DNA of 64,000 bases from Pseudomonas sp. ANT_H12B (GCF_008369325.1 NZ_VOBI01000010.1:1-64000), one strand, 5' to 3'; numbered from the stretch's first letter, positions 30,270-40,740 are shown. The notes: a model not told the origin generated them from the sequence alone. Numbers and translations are program-made.

Positions 30270-30641
30270 AACACCGCAAACCCCTGTGGGAGCGAGCAGG
30301 CTCGCTCCCACACTGGTTTTGTGTCTGCTTTCAGGTCGTATCGCCGCCCACAAAGCCCTCAGGCAAAACTGAGCCACACCCGCAACGCCACGCCGGTCCA
30401 GGTTGCTTGATCGAGCTGAAATCTTGTCTCTCGTCCGTTTGTCGGGCCGTTCCTAACTTCGATGTTAAAAAAGTACCGGAAACAGGTCAGACAAAGTCAA
30501 GACAGATCACTGCGCGGGGTTTACTGTATTCGCCCTGCGCCATGAAATCGTGTCGACGCAGTTGACCGGACCGCCCACCCACAGCGCTCCGGGATTTTTA
30601 GTGTTCAAAAGGCCGTTCAAGTAAAAAGGAAACCCGCAGCG
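30270..30641. other. Intergenic region between panC and pgi, no panD
   Basis: This 372-bp stretch holds a 26-bp REP palindrome at its left end. No open frame resembling aspartate decarboxylase is present, although PAO1 has panD at this position as I recall. The pgi ribosome site (AAGGAAA) is at the right end. No other structure was recognised. Confidence 0.6.
30286..30311. repeat. Compact REP palindrome after panC
   Basis: A 12-bp perfect inverted repeat GTGGGAGCGAGC/GCTCGCTCCCAC around AG. It is a REP hairpin without the usual partner and lies 16 bp after the panC stop. It could act as a transcript-stabilising hairpin. Confidence 0.85.
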
Positions 30642-32306
30642 ATGGCGTATTACCGCACTCCTCACGATGTGACCGCTCTGCCCGCCTGGCAAAAGTTGAA
30701 TGATCACCGCCAAGCCATGCAGGATTTCAGCATGCGCGAAGCCTTTAATGCCGATCCGCAGCGCTTTACTCAATTCACCCTCAGCAGCTGCGGCCTGTTT
30801 CTCGACTATTCGAAAAACCTGATCAACGCCGAGACCCGCAATCTGCTGGTGGGCCTGGCCAACGAAGTCGACCTCAAGGGCGCGATCCAGTCGCTGTTCG
30901 ACGGCGAAATCGTCAACTCATCCGAAGGCCGCCCGGCCCTGCACACCGCCTTGCGCCGCCCGGTGGGCGACAAGCTGTCGGTCAACGGCGTCAACGTGAT
31001 GCCTGAAGTGCACAAAGTGCTGAACCAGATCACCGACCTCGTTGGGCGTATTCACGACGGCCTGTGGCGTGGTTACACCGAGAAGCCCATCACTGACGTG
31101 GTGAACATCGGCATCGGTGGCTCGTTCCTCGGCCCTGAGCTGGTGTCCGAAGCGCTGTTGTCCTACGCCCAGAAAGGCGTGCGCTGCCATTACCTGGCGA
31201 ACATCGACGGCAGCGAGTTCCATGAGCTGACCATGAAGCTGCGCGCCGAGACCACGCTGTTCATCGTCTCGTCGAAATCCTTCAACACCCTCGAAACCCT
31301 GAAGAACGCTCAGGCCGCTCGCGCCTGGTACCTGGCTCAGGGTGGTTCGGAAGCCGAGCTGTATCGTCACTTCATCGCCGTCTCCAGCAACAATGCAGCG
31401 GCGGTGGCGTTCGGTATCCGTGAAGAGAACATCTTCCCGATGTGGGACTGGGTCGGCGGGCGTTACTCGCTGTGGTCGGCCATCGGTTTGCCGATTGCCC
31501 TGGCCATCGGTATGTCGAACTTCAAGGAATTGCTGTCCGGTGCCTACACCATGGACCAGCACTTCCAGAGCGCGCCTTTCGATCAGAACATGCCGGTGCT
31601 GCTGGCATTGCTCGGCGTTTGGTACGGCAATTTCTGGGGTGCGCAGAGCCACGCAATCCTGCCGTACGACCATTACCTGCGCAATATCACCAAGCACTTG
31701 CAACAGCTGGACATGGAATCCAACGGCAAGAGCGTGCGCCAGGACGGCACTCCGGTGTCCACCGACACCGGCCCTGTGATCTGGGGCGGCGTGGGTTGCA
31801 ACGGTCAGCATGCGTATCACCAGTTGCTGCACCAGGGCACCCAACTGATCCCGGCCGACTTCATCGTGCCGATCGTCAGCTTCAACCCGGTCTCGGACCA
31901 CCACCAGTGGCTGTACGCCAACTGCCTGTCGCAAAGCCAGGCGCTGATGCTGGGCAAGACCCTTGCCGAGGCCGAAGCCGAGTTGCGCGACAAGGGCATG
32001 AGCGAAGAAGAGGTGCACAAAATCGCACCGCACAAGGTGATCCCGGGCAACCGTCCGAGCAACACCCTGGTGGTTGAGCGCATCAGCCCGCGTCGTCTCG
32101 GTGCACTGGTGGCGATGTACGAACATAAAGTCTTCGTGCAAAGCGTGATCTGGGGCATCAACGCCTTCGACCAATGGGGCGTGGAGCTGGGTAAAGAGCT
32201 GGGTAAAGGCGTTTACAACCGCCTGGTCGGCAGCGAAGAAACCCCGGCTGACGATGCATCCACTCAAGGCCTGATCAACTACTTCCGCGGTCGTCACCGC
32301 GGTTGA
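30642..32306 (+). CDS. pgi: Glucose-6-phosphate isomerase
   Basis: Pgi (554 aa) interconverts glucose-6-phosphate and fructose-6-phosphate. Signatures are present: [42 protein letters not shown] and the C-terminal [12 protein letters not shown]. Catalytic Glu and Lys regions are intact. It is a single gene flanked on both sides by REP palindromes. Confidence 0.97.
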   Translation: MAYYRTPHDVTALPAWQKLNDHRQAMQDFSMREAFNADPQRFTQFTLSSCGLFLDYSKNLINAETRNLLVGLANEVDLKGAIQSLFDGEIVNSSEGRPALHTALRRPVGDKLSVNGVNVMPEVHKVLNQITDLVGRIHDGLWRGYTEKPITDVVNIGIGGSFLGPELVSEALLSYAQKGVRCHYLANIDGSEFHELTMKLRAETTLFIVSSKSFNTLETLKNAQAARAWYLAQGGSEAELYRHFIAVSSNNAAAVAFGIREENIFPMWDWVGGRYSLWSAIGLPIALAIGMSNFKELLSGAYTMDQHFQSAPFDQNMPVLLALLGVWYGNFWGAQSHAILPYDHYLRNITKHLQQLDMESNGKSVRQDGTPVSTDTGPVIWGGVGCNGQHAYHQLLHQGTQLIPADFIVPIVSFNPVSDHHQWLYANCLSQSQALMLGKTLAEAEAELRDKGMSEEEVHKIAPHKVIPGNRPSNTLVVERISPRRLGALVAMYEHKVFVQSVIWGINAFDQWGVELGKELGKGVYNRLVGSEETPADDASTQGLINYFRGRHRG

Positions 32307-32329
32307 TTTGATGCACCACCACTAAACCT

Positions 32330-32355
32330 GTGGGAGCGAGCAAGCTCGCTCCCAC
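32330..32355. repeat. Compact REP palindrome after pgi
   Basis: A 12-bp perfect inverted repeat GTGGGAGCGAGC/GCTCGCTCCCAC around AA, 24 bp after the pgi stop. It has the same compact form as the one after panC. Confidence 0.85.
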
Positions 32356-32456
32356 AATTGTTTTGTGTTTCCCCTCCGTTTCAGAGCCTGACTTGAACCC
32401 TTTCGCTACTCGGCGCATCTTTATTACTTGTCGCAAAACAAGAATAAGGAACCGTC

Positions 32457-34394
32457 ATGTTCGATATCAGCACGTTCCCCAAAGCCGATGCCGTCCGCCG
32501 GGCTGCACAGTTAAGTCAAGACGACTACCAACGCCTGTATCGCCAATCCATCGAACACCCCAGCACCTTCTGGGCTGAACAAGCCACACACTTTCTCGAC
32601 TGGAGCGTCCCGTGGGACACGGTCCAGCGCTATAACCTGAAAACCGGTGAAGCCAGCTGGTTTGCTGGCGGACAGTTGAACGTCAGTTATAACTGCATCG
32701 ACCGTCACCTGGAAAAACGCGGCGATGACACAGCGATCATCTGGGAAGGCGACGACCCTGCCGAGTCCGCGCAGATCACCTACAAAAAACTTCATCACAA
32801 CGTCTGTCGCCTGGCCAACGTGCTCAAAAGCCGTGGCGTGAAAAAAGGCGATCGCGTCTGCATCTACATGCCAATGATCCCCGAAGCCGCCTACGCGATG
32901 CTCGCCTGCGCACGAATTGGCGCAGTGCATTCGGTGGTGTTTGGTGGTTTTTCCCCGGACTCTGTACGTGACCGGATTCTCGACGCCGACTGCCGCACCG
33001 TGATCACCGCCGATGAAGGCGTGCGCGGCGGGAAATTCGTGCCACTGAAACAGAACGTCGACAAGGCGCTGCAAAGTTGCCCGAACGTGAGCACCGTCAT
33101 TGTGGTGGAGCGAACCCAAGGTAAAGTGGACTGGGTCGAAAACCGGGACATCTGGTATCACCAGGCACTGCGCGACGTCAGCGACGACTGCCCGCCCGAG
33201 CCGATGGACGCCGAAGACCCGCTGTTCATCCTCTATACCTCCGGCAGCACCGGCAAACCCAAAGGCGTGCTGCACACCACCGGCGGCTACCTGCTGCAAG
33301 CGGCGATGACCTTCAAGTACGTGCTCGATTATCGCGACGGCGAAGTCTTCTGGTGCACGGCCGACGTTGGCTGGGTCACCGGTCACAGTTACATCGTCTA
33401 TGGCCCGTTGGCCAACGGGGCGACCACGCTGATCTTTGAAGGCGTACCGAGTTACCCGACCAGCTCGCGCTTCTGGCAGGTGATCGACAAGCACCACGTG
33501 AACATCTTCTACACCGCCCCGACCGCCCTGCGCGCCCTGATGCGTGAAGGCGCCGAACCGTTGAAGGAAACGTCCCGCGAGAGCCTCAGATTACTCGGCA
33601 GTGTCGGTGAGCCGATCAACCCGGAAGCGTGGGACTGGTACTTCAACGTCGTCGGCGAGCAGCGTTGCCCCATCGTCGATACCTGGTGGCAGACTGAAAC
33701 CGGCGGCATCATGCTCAGCCCTCTGGTCAGTGCACAACGGATCAAACCCGGTTGCGCCACGCAACCGATGTTCGGCGTGCAACCGGTGCTGCTCGATGAA
33801 CACGGCAAGGAAATCAAAGGCGCCGGCAACGGCATTCTGGCAATCAAATCCAGCTGGCCGGGGCAGATCCGCAGTGTCTACGGCGACCCGCAACGAATGG
33901 TCGACACCTATTTCAAGCCGTACCCCGGCTACTACTTCACCGGTGACGGCGCGCGGCGCGACGAGGATGGCGATTACTGGATCACCGGGCGAATCGACGA
34001 TGTGATCAACGTCTCCGGCCACCGCATCGGCACCGCCGAGGTGGAAAGCGCCCTGGTGCTCCACGACAGCATTGCCGAGGCCGCAGTGGTGGGTTACCCC
34101 CACGATGTCAAAGGCCAAGGCATCTACGCCTTCGTTACCCCCATGAACGGCACCGACCCCAATGACGAACTGAAGAAAGAACTGCTGGCGCACGTCAGCA
34201 AGGAAATCGGCAGCTTCGCCAAACCGGATTTGATCCAGTGGGCGCCGGCCTTGCCGAAAACCCGTTCAGGCAAGATCATGCGGCGGATTTTGCGCAAGAT
34301 CGCCTGCAACGAACTGGACAGCCTGGGCGACACTTCGACCCTGGCAGACCCGAGCGTGGTCCAGGGGTTGATCGACAAACGACTGAACCAGTAA
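32457..34394 (+). CDS. acs: Acetyl-CoA synthetase
   Basis: Acs (645 aa) activates acetate to acetyl-CoA through acetyl-AMP. The AMP-binding motif is [12 protein letters not shown], with [28 protein letters not shown] and the acetylatable lysine motif [11 protein letters not shown] near the C-terminus. In PAO1 the gene next to pgi is acsB. It is a single gene with an AAGGAAC ribosome site. Confidence 0.96.
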   Translation: MFDISTFPKADAVRRAAQLSQDDYQRLYRQSIEHPSTFWAEQATHFLDWSVPWDTVQRYNLKTGEASWFAGGQLNVSYNCIDRHLEKRGDDTAIIWEGDDPAESAQITYKKLHHNVCRLANVLKSRGVKKGDRVCIYMPMIPEAAYAMLACARIGAVHSVVFGGFSPDSVRDRILDADCRTVITADEGVRGGKFVPLKQNVDKALQSCPNVSTVIVVERTQGKVDWVENRDIWYHQALRDVSDDCPPEPMDAEDPLFILYTSGSTGKPKGVLHTTGGYLLQAAMTFKYVLDYRDGEVFWCTADVGWVTGHSYIVYGPLANGATTLIFEGVPSYPTSSRFWQVIDKHHVNIFYTAPTALRALMREGAEPLKETSRESLRLLGSVGEPINPEAWDWYFNVVGEQRCPIVDTWWQTETGGIMLSPLVSAQRIKPGCATQPMFGVQPVLLDEHGKEIKGAGNGILAIKSSWPGQIRSVYGDPQRMVDTYFKPYPGYYFTGDGARRDEDGDYWITGRIDDVINVSGHRIGTAEVESALVLHDSIAEAAVVGYPHDVKGQGIYAFVTPMNGTDPNDELKKELLAHVSKEIGSFAKPDLIQWAPALPKTRSGKIMRRILRKIACNELDSLGDTSTLADPSVVQGLIDKRLNQ

Positions 34395-34445
34395 GCCCTA
34401 CGCGGTCAGAAATGGCCGCGCCTTTTTTTTCGCCACTGAGTCGCC

Positions 34446-35318
34446 ATGGAATTCATCCGCACCCGCATCGAAACCCAGGTCATGAGCCTGACCGGTCTGT
34501 CTCTGGGCAAGCTCGACCTGGAAAATCCCAAGGGTGATCCCGGCCTGTTCGGGCCCGACTCTGTGAGCTGGCAGGTTCACGGCGATTTCAGCAGCATGCT
34601 CATCGGCGGCATCAGCGCCCTGATGCTGCAAGCCCTGCATCCACTGGCCCTGGCCGGGGTCTGGGACCATTCGAACTTTCGCGAGGACATGCTCGGCCGA
34701 TTGCGCCGCACCGGCCAGTTCATCTCTGGCACTACGTTTGGTTCGCGCAAAGACGCCGACTGGCTGATCGAGAAAGTGCGCACCATTCACCTGCAAGTGA
34801 CCGGCACTGCACCGGATGGACGTCCCTACGCCGCCAGTGATCCCGACCTGCTGACCTGGGTGCATGTGGCCGAAGTCAGCAACTTCCTCGCGGCCCATTT
34901 GCGTTACCGCAATCCGAACCTGTCCCTGGCTGATCAGGACCGCTACTACGCGGAAATCGCGCTGGTTGCCGAACAGCTCGGCGCCCGTGACGTGCCGCGT
35001 TCGCGGCAGGAAATTGCTGATTACCTTGAGCGCATTCGCCCACAGTTGTTGTGCGACGAGCGCAGTCGCGAGGTATTACGGCTGTTGTTGAACGCCCCCT
35101 CCCCCAGCCGTTTGGCCAGACCTTTCGGCGGTTTGATGATGAAGGCCGGGATCGACTTGCTGCCGGATTGGGCCAGCGACATGCTTGGTGTCCGCCAGAG
35201 CCCGCTGCAACGCAAGCTGATCCGCGCCAGCGTCAATCGCAGTGCGCCGATGTTGCGTTGGGCAGTGCGTAACGGCTCGGTGCAACGGGCCAAGCGACGG
35301 ATGGGCTTGCTGACCTGA
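34446..35318 (+). CDS. Oxygenase MpaB family (DUF2236) protein
   Basis: A 290-residue protein of the DUF2236/MpaB family, related to latex-clearing-type heme oxygenases. Conserved pieces are ALMLQALHPLALAGVWDHS, GTTFGSRKDAD and DLLTWVHVAEVSNFLAAH, where the paired His residues would bind heme. Substrate and pathway are unknown. It stands alone between acs and a REPIN. Confidence 0.82.
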   Translation: MEFIRTRIETQVMSLTGLSLGKLDLENPKGDPGLFGPDSVSWQVHGDFSSMLIGGISALMLQALHPLALAGVWDHSNFREDMLGRLRRTGQFISGTTFGSRKDADWLIEKVRTIHLQVTGTAPDGRPYAASDPDLLTWVHVAEVSNFLAAHLRYRNPNLSLADQDRYYAEIALVAEQLGARDVPRSRQEIADYLERIRPQLLCDERSREVLRLLLNAPSPSRLARPFGGLMMKAGIDLLPDWASDMLGVRQSPLQRKLIRASVNRSAPMLRWAVRNGSVQRAKRRMGLLT

Positions 35319-35332
35319 AAACCGCTTAAAAG

Positions 35333-35427
35333 CTTCGCGAGCAGGCTCGCTCCCACAGTGGATTTTCGGTGATCGCACATTTTGAGCTCGACACAAATCC
35401 AGTGTGGGAGCGAGCCTGCTCGCGAAG
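35333..35427. repeat. REPIN between the MpaB-like gene and the methyltransferase gene
   Basis: Two exact 25-bp inverted REP copies (35333-35357 and 35403-35427) are separated by 45 bp. Confidence 0.9.
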
Positions 35428-35495
35428 GCAGCACCTCGGTCCCCCGCCAAACTGTTAAACTCCCGCGCCAAATTCCCTCCTGCAAGGCGCCCAGC

Positions 35496-36512
35496 ATGTC
35501 TTCCTTGAATCAGGCGCTGCGCGCCGCCCTCGATCATCGCCAGGACCTGCTCGCCGAGCTGCATCAGCAAGGCACCGATTGCTATCGTCTGTTTCATGGC
35601 AGCCAGGAAGGTGCCGGCGGCCTGACCATCGATCGCTACGGCCCACAACTGTTGGTGCAAAGCTTCCACCAATCGCTGGAACGCGATGCACTCCTGCAAT
35701 TGCACGAAATCATCAATCAACACTTGGGCCTCGACACCCTGCTGGTCTACAACGACCGCTCCCGCGGCAATTCGCGCATCGACCGTGAAGACACCGTCTA
35801 CCGCGCCGACGAGGCCGCCCTGCAAGACCAGATCGGCCACGAATGGGGCCTGAATTACCGGGTTCGCGGTCGACACGCGGGCCAGGATCCGCTGCTGTTC
35901 CTCGACCTGCGCAACACCCGTGGCTGGGTCAAGCAACACAGCAAAAACAAAAGTGTACTGAATCTTTTTGCCTACACCTGCGGCGTCGGCCTGAGTGCTG
36001 CGGCCGGCGGCGCGAGCGAAGTCTGCAACCTCGATTTCGCTGAAGGCAACCTGGCCGTCGGCCGCGAGAACGGCCTGCTCAATCCGCAATTGCCGACCAT
36101 GCAGTTCATCCAGTCCGACTACTTCCCGGCCATCCGCCAACTGGCCGGCCTGCCGATCAGCCAGCGCCGCGGGCAGAAACTGCCTAGCTATCACCGTCTG
36201 GAACAGCGTCAGTACGACCTGGTGCTGCTGGACCCGCCAGCCTGGGCCAAGAGTGCTTTCGGCACCGTCGACTTGCTGCGCGACTATCAGAGCCTGCTAA
36301 AGCCGGCACTGCTGACCACCGCCGACAATGGCGTGCTGATCTGCTGCAACAACCTGGCAAAAGTCAGCATGGACGACTGGCGCGAGCAGGTTTTGCGGTG
36401 TGCAGAGAAAGCCGGCCGGCCGGTTCGTGAGTGGACCGTGATGAAACCGGGCGGCGATTTTCCGTCTATGGATCAGCAGCCACCGCTGAAAACCCTGATT
36501 CTGCAACTCTGA
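35496..36512 (+). CDS. Class I SAM-dependent rRNA methyltransferase-like protein
   Basis: A 338-residue methyltransferase of the RlmI/RlmK-like group. The N-terminal RNA-binding-type block is YRLFHGSQEGAGGLTIDRYG. The SAM-binding strand is VLNLFAYTCGVGLSAAAG, and the catalytic motif is LLDPPAWAKS (DPP-type). It probably methylates 23S rRNA, but the target base cannot be assigned. I start it at ATG 35496. A longer open frame upstream runs through the REP element and is not coding. Confidence 0.85.
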   Translation: MSSLNQALRAALDHRQDLLAELHQQGTDCYRLFHGSQEGAGGLTIDRYGPQLLVQSFHQSLERDALLQLHEIINQHLGLDTLLVYNDRSRGNSRIDREDTVYRADEAALQDQIGHEWGLNYRVRGRHAGQDPLLFLDLRNTRGWVKQHSKNKSVLNLFAYTCGVGLSAAAGGASEVCNLDFAEGNLAVGRENGLLNPQLPTMQFIQSDYFPAIRQLAGLPISQRRGQKLPSYHRLEQRQYDLVLLDPPAWAKSAFGTVDLLRDYQSLLKPALLTTADNGVLICCNNLAKVSMDDWREQVLRCAEKAGRPVREWTVMKPGGDFPSMDQQPPLKTLILQL

Positions 36513-36605
36513 GATTCGTCCGCAAAATCAGATAAATCCTATAAAGCATGATCACTTCGGAACCGGAAACGCGTGCCATACTCCAACGCACTCCGATTCA
36601 GACAG

Positions 36606-39557
36606 ATGAAGCCGCACATGCCCAAAGGATTGTTTCGCGCTATTGGCGCTTTGTTGACTGCTCTGGCCCTCTACAGCCTGCTGGGGTTTCTGATTTTGCC
36701 GGGTATCGCGTTGCGGGTGGCCAACCAACAATTGGCCAACTACGCCACGACGCCCGCCACGATTACCCGGATCGAACTCAACCCGTTCAGCCTTGAAATC
36801 ACCCTGTGGGGCCTGATCATCGGCGAGCCAGGCAAGGAACAGGTCGGCTTCGAACGCCTGTACGCCAACCTGCAGATCGACAGTCTCTGGACCAAGGCAC
36901 TGCACCTGTCCGATATCGAGCTGGATAAACCCAAGACCGAAATCCTCTTCGGCAAGGACGGCAAACTCAATCTGCTCGGCCTGTTCAAAATACCCGCGAG
37001 CGAGCCGACCCCGGCCGACCCGAACGCCAAACCGTTCCCGCTGCGCGTGGAACGCATCAAACTGGCCGATGGCTATGTGCACTTCCAGGATGCGCGCCCC
37101 AGCGAGCCCATCGAGTTTCTCTACGACAAACTCGACTTCGAGCTGAAGAACCTCAGCACCCTGCCCGAAGACAGCGCCGACATGACCTTGGTGGCTGCCG
37201 GCCCGACAGGCGGGCAAATCGACTGGACCGGCAACTTCAGCCTGATTCCGATTGCCTCCGAAGGTAAGTTGAAAGTCACCGATGGCAAGATGAAAGCCTT
37301 TTGGCCCTATGTGCGTGACGCTGTGCCACTGGATCTCGAAGACGGCGTCCTCAACCTCAGCACCGACTACAAGCTCAACCTGAGCAAAGAAACCGAACTG
37401 CTGCTGAGTAACGTCGCCGTCAGCGTCGCCCCCTTCGCCATCAAGGCACCGGATGGTCGACCACTGGCGAAGCTCGAACGCCTGGACATCAGCGAAACCA
37501 CCGTGGACCTGGCCAAACAGCAAGTGGTGGTCGGCAAGATCCGCAGCCAGAAACTGGAAACCTGGGCCGCCCTTGAGGCCGATGGGCAACTGGACTGGCA
37601 AAAACTGTTTGCCAGCCAACCTTCCAAAGAGACCACTAAAGCCAATGCCGAGCCGGCCAGCACCCCGGCGGCGGCCGACTCACCGAAACCCGAACCCGCG
37701 CCACCGAGCAAACCCTGGCAGGTGTTGCTCAAAGACGTGCAATTGCGTAATTACCAGGTGCATCTGGCTGATCGCAAGGCGCAACCCGCCGTGGCGATGG
37801 ACGTCGGCCCGCTGAACCTGGACCTGCAGAATTTCGACAGCCTCAATGGCTCGCCTTTCACCCTCAAGCTCGACACCGGTGTGGGCAAGCAAGGCAAGCT
37901 CACGGCAGATGGCGAGGTCAATCTGGCCCCGGTCAGCGCCAACCTAAAAGTACAGACCAAGGACATCGACCTGCGTGTCGCCCAGTCCTACATCAACCCG
38001 TTCATTCGCCTGGAACTGCGCAGCGGCATGCTCGGCAGTGATCTGGCCGTCAACCTGAAAAGCACCGAACCGCTGGCGTTCAGCGTCACCGGCCGCGCTC
38101 AGGTCGATCAGTTGCATACCCTCGACACCCTAAAAACCCGCGACTTCCTCAAGTGGCAGCAGTTAGTGCTCGAAGGCCTGAATTATCAGCACGGCGACAG
38201 CCTGTCGATCGCCAAGGTCAACCTGTTCCAACCCTATGTGCGCTTCATGATCAACGATGACCGCACCACGAACGTCGATGATCTGCTGATTCCGCAACCG
38301 CCTGACTCAGGCGCCAAAACGGCTGCTGCCAAATCTGCCGGCAAGGAAAAACCGCTGGGCATCCACATTGGCGGTATCGCGATCAATGACGGTTCGGCGA
38401 ACTTTGCCGACTTCAGCCTGACCCCGAACTTCGCCACCGCCGTTCAACAGCTCAACGGCCAGATCGGCACCATCGACAGCCGTCAGGCGAAACCGGCCAG
38501 CGTCGATATCAAAGGCAAGGTCGACCGTTATGCACCAGTGACCATCAAGGGCTCGGTCAACCCGTTCGACCCGATGGCCAGCCTCGACATCGCCACCAGT
38601 TTCAAACGTGTGGAGCTGACCACGCTGACGCCCTACTCCGGCAAGTTCGCCGGTTACCGCATCCGCAAAGGCCGGCTCAATCTCGACCTGCATTACCTGA
38701 TCACCAAGGGCCAGCTGAAAGCCGAGAACAAAGTGGTGGTCGAACAACTGCAACTGGGTGAAAAAGTCGACAGCCCGGACGCCGTCAGCCTGCCGCTGAA
38801 ACTGGCGATCGCCCTGCTCAAGGACGTCGACGGCAAGATTTCCATCGAGCTGCCGGTGACGGGCGACCTGAACAACCCGCAGTTCAGCATCATGCCGATT
38901 GTCTGGCAGACCCTGCGCAATCTGATCGTCAAAGCCGCCGCCGCGCCGTTCAAAATGATTGGCGGGCTGGTCAGTGGCGGTGGTTCGGAAGATTTGGGCA
39001 CTGTCTCGTTCGCCCCGGGTTCAAGCGACCTGAGCAAGGAGGCCGAGAGCTCGTTGGTCAAACTGTCCCAGGCGCTCAAGGAACGTCCGGCCCTGCGTCT
39101 GGAAATCGAAGGCACTGCTGCCGCCAGCAGCGATGGCCCGCTGATCGCCGAGCAACGTCTGGAGCGGGAATACCAGTACAACTACTACAAGATGCTCCAG
39201 CGTCGCGGTGACAAGGTTCCGGCGCAGGCTTCATTGGTGCAAGTGCCGGACAGCGAGAAAGGTCCACTGTTGGAAGGCATCTACCGTACGCGTTTGAAAA
39301 CCCAGCCACCCGCCGAATGGAAGGACCTGGGCAAGGAAGAACGCACTGCAAAAATGCGTGAAGGCGTGATCAAGTTCTGGAGTTCCAGCGATGTGCTGCT
39401 GCGCCAACTCGGTCAGGAACGCGCCAGCAGCATCAAGGATTACCTGGTGGACAAGGCCCAGATGGCCGATGACCGTGTTTACTTCATCGACGCCAGTCTG
39501 GGCGAGGCTGAAAGTGATGGTCGGGTCGTCACACCGATGCATCTGGACGCCGAGTGA
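36606..39557 (+). CDS. DUF748 (AsmA-like) large periplasmic protein
   Basis: A 983-residue protein with one N-terminal membrane anchor (LFRAIGALLTALALYSLLGF) and a long beta-rich body of repeated DUF748 units. These resemble AsmA/TamB-type envelope proteins implicated in lipid transport. A Pro/Ala-rich linker lies near residues 340-370. The C-terminus has an OmpA-like stretch (VSFAPGSSDLSKEAESSLVKLSQAL). Function is unknown, and envelope homeostasis is inferred. Its start is uncertain (ATG at 36606 or 36618). Its stop overlaps the next start. Confidence 0.85.
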   Translation: MKPHMPKGLFRAIGALLTALALYSLLGFLILPGIALRVANQQLANYATTPATITRIELNPFSLEITLWGLIIGEPGKEQVGFERLYANLQIDSLWTKALHLSDIELDKPKTEILFGKDGKLNLLGLFKIPASEPTPADPNAKPFPLRVERIKLADGYVHFQDARPSEPIEFLYDKLDFELKNLSTLPEDSADMTLVAAGPTGGQIDWTGNFSLIPIASEGKLKVTDGKMKAFWPYVRDAVPLDLEDGVLNLSTDYKLNLSKETELLLSNVAVSVAPFAIKAPDGRPLAKLERLDISETTVDLAKQQVVVGKIRSQKLETWAALEADGQLDWQKLFASQPSKETTKANAEPASTPAAADSPKPEPAPPSKPWQVLLKDVQLRNYQVHLADRKAQPAVAMDVGPLNLDLQNFDSLNGSPFTLKLDTGVGKQGKLTADGEVNLAPVSANLKVQTKDIDLRVAQSYINPFIRLELRSGMLGSDLAVNLKSTEPLAFSVTGRAQVDQLHTLDTLKTRDFLKWQQLVLEGLNYQHGDSLSIAKVNLFQPYVRFMINDDRTTNVDDLLIPQPPDSGAKTAAAKSAGKEKPLGIHIGGIAINDGSANFADFSLTPNFATAVQQLNGQIGTIDSRQAKPASVDIKGKVDRYAPVTIKGSVNPFDPMASLDIATSFKRVELTTLTPYSGKFAGYRIRKGRLNLDLHYLITKGQLKAENKVVVEQLQLGEKVDSPDAVSLPLKLAIALLKDVDGKISIELPVTGDLNNPQFSIMPIVWQTLRNLIVKAAAAPFKMIGGLVSGGGSEDLGTVSFAPGSSDLSKEAESSLVKLSQALKERPALRLEIEGTAAASSDGPLIAEQRLEREYQYNYYKMLQRRGDKVPAQASLVQVPDSEKGPLLEGIYRTRLKTQPPAEWKDLGKEERTAKMREGVIKFWSSSDVLLRQLGQERASSIKDYLVDKAQMADDRVYFIDASLGEAESDGRVVTPMHLDAE

Positions 39558-39853
39558 TGGGCGCGCGATGGCTGATGAGCCTGACGCTGGCAATGGTCGC
39601 CGGTCAGGCCTCGGCGGCGGATACGCTGCGCTGTGGCAGCCAACTGGTCAGTGTCGGGGACAGGTCCAGCGAGGTGCTGCAGAAATGCGGCGAACCGGTC
39701 AGCCGCGATCTGTTGGGCTACAAGCGCAGCGCCAACCGACGGGAAGAGTTTCAGGTCGAGGAATGGACCTACGGGCCCAACGGCGGGATGTATCAATACC
39801 TGCGGTTTGAAGGTAATCGCCTGAAGCAGATCACCAGCAAACGCGGTAACTGA
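39557..39853 (+). CDS. DUF2845 small secreted protein
   Basis: A 98-residue protein with a signal peptide (MGARWLMSLTLAMVAGQASAAD). It has the DUF2845 core: LRCGSQLVSVGDRSSEVLQKCGEP with two cysteines, then EEWTYGPNGGMYQYLRF. It resembles the SmpA/BamE-like fold of small envelope proteins. It is coupled to the DUF748 gene by TGATG overlap. Confidence 0.85.
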   Translation: MGARWLMSLTLAMVAGQASAADTLRCGSQLVSVGDRSSEVLQKCGEPVSRDLLGYKRSANRREEFQVEEWTYGPNGGMYQYLRFEGNRLKQITSKRGN

Positions 39854-39870
39854 CCTCACCACAAACCAAA

Positions 39871-39960
39871 TATGGGAGCGGGCTTGCTCGCGAGGAGGGT
39901 GTGTCAGTCGATGTAAATGTTGCCTGACCTAGCGCTTTCGCGAGCAAGCTCGCTCCCACA
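39871..39960. repeat. REPIN after the DUF2845 gene
   Basis: Two inverted 23-bp REP copies (39871-39893 and 39938-39960) differ at a few positions (GGGCTTGC versus GAGCTTGC) and are separated by 44 bp. Confidence 0.85.
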
Positions 39961-39985
39961 GTTGTTTTGTGTTGCCCACAATAGA

Positions 39986-40036
39986 ACAGGCCCCGACACG
40001 AATGCCGGGGCCTGTAATGGCCACATCCTTGTGGCC
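39986..40036. terminator. Tandem hairpins between convergent genes
   Basis: A perfect 10-bp stem ACAGGCCCCG/CGGGGCCTGT (39986-40015) is followed by GGCCACA/TGTGGCC (40019-40036). No strong T-run is present. Its position between converging genes suggests a bidirectional stop for transcription. Confidence 0.45.
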
Positions 40037-40122
40037 TTTCGCATGAACTCTCAAGGTTGCGGCAGACGTATTGCTCGGCCCGCCTACCGCGCCTTCTCCC
40101 AGTCCAGGCGAGAAGTCTTGCC

Positions 40123-40476
40123 TTACTCGGCTTTCAGGCCGTCAGCGGAGACCGCTTTGACGCCTTTGATTTTCTTGGCGATGGCCACAGCGGTAGTTTT
40201 CTGAGCATCAGTTACCGCAACGGTGGAGGACAGAGACACTACACCTTTGTTGGTTTCGACTTTGATATCGGTACCAGGAATGCCTTTTTCGGTTACCAGG
40301 TCTGCTTTGACTTTGGTAGTGATCCAGGTATCGGAAGTAGCTTCTTTGGCTTCGGTGACTTCACCGGCCGCCAGCACCATTGGAGCTTGAGTAGCCTGGG
40401 TCTGTGCAAATGCAACGTTGGCCATGGTCAGGGTCAGCGCGGTAGCAGTAGCGGCAGCGATAGCGAACTTCTTCAT
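40123..40476 (-). CDS. BON-domain periplasmic protein
   Basis: A 117-residue secreted protein with a signal peptide (MKKFAIAAATATALTLTMANVAFAQ). One BON domain follows (SDTWITTKVKADLVTEKGIPG, then IKVETNKGVVSLSSTVAV). BON domains bind phospholipid membranes and help in envelope or osmotic stress (OsmY type). OsmY has two BON domains; this has one. A sigma54 promoter with upstream paired dyads lies before it, which is unusual for this family. Confidence 0.9.
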   Translation of the reverse strand: MKKFAIAAATATALTLTMANVAFAQTQATQAPMVLAAGEVTEAKEATSDTWITTKVKADLVTEKGIPGTDIKVETNKGVVSLSSTVAVTDAQKTTAVAIAKKIKGVKAVSADGLKAE

Positions 40477-40540
40477 ACGAGTAACTCCTGTTTTTCTATA
40501 AAGTCTGCTGCGTGTCTTGTCAGCAGGGTTACTGGGTATA

Positions 40541-40558
40541 TTGCGAACGCTGTGCCAA
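40541..40558 (-). promoter_or_regulatory. Sigma54 promoter of the BON-domain gene
   Basis: On the minus strand TTGGCACAGCGTTCGCAA has GG and GC ten bases apart, as needed for -24/-12 recognition. Transcription would start near 40531, giving a leader of about 55 nt. Confidence 0.7.
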
Positions 40559-40621
40559 CTTTGAGACAGGTAATAAATCCTTATAAATCAAGTAGTTAGT
40601 AAATTTAATAATTTTTGAAAT

Positions 40622-40667
40622 CATGCAAATTGCATGACTTGGAAATTATCTACATGCAAGTTGCGGG
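40622..40667 (-). promoter_or_regulatory. Paired dyads, probable enhancer-binding sites
   Basis: CATGCAAATTGCATG (40622-40636) is a 15-bp palindrome around a central A. CATGCAAGTTGCGGG (40653-40667) repeats its left part. The centres are 31 bp apart, about three helical turns. They lie about 98 and 129 bp upstream of the predicted sigma54 start. The surrounding DNA is AT-rich. The rest of 40477-40791 holds only the pilA terminator. Confidence 0.6.
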
Positions 40668-40740
40668 TTTTGACGTGGGCCTAAGGCCATGAATTGTCGG
40701 GGGTTTTCTTTATCCCCGGTCTGGCCGGTACGACGAACAA

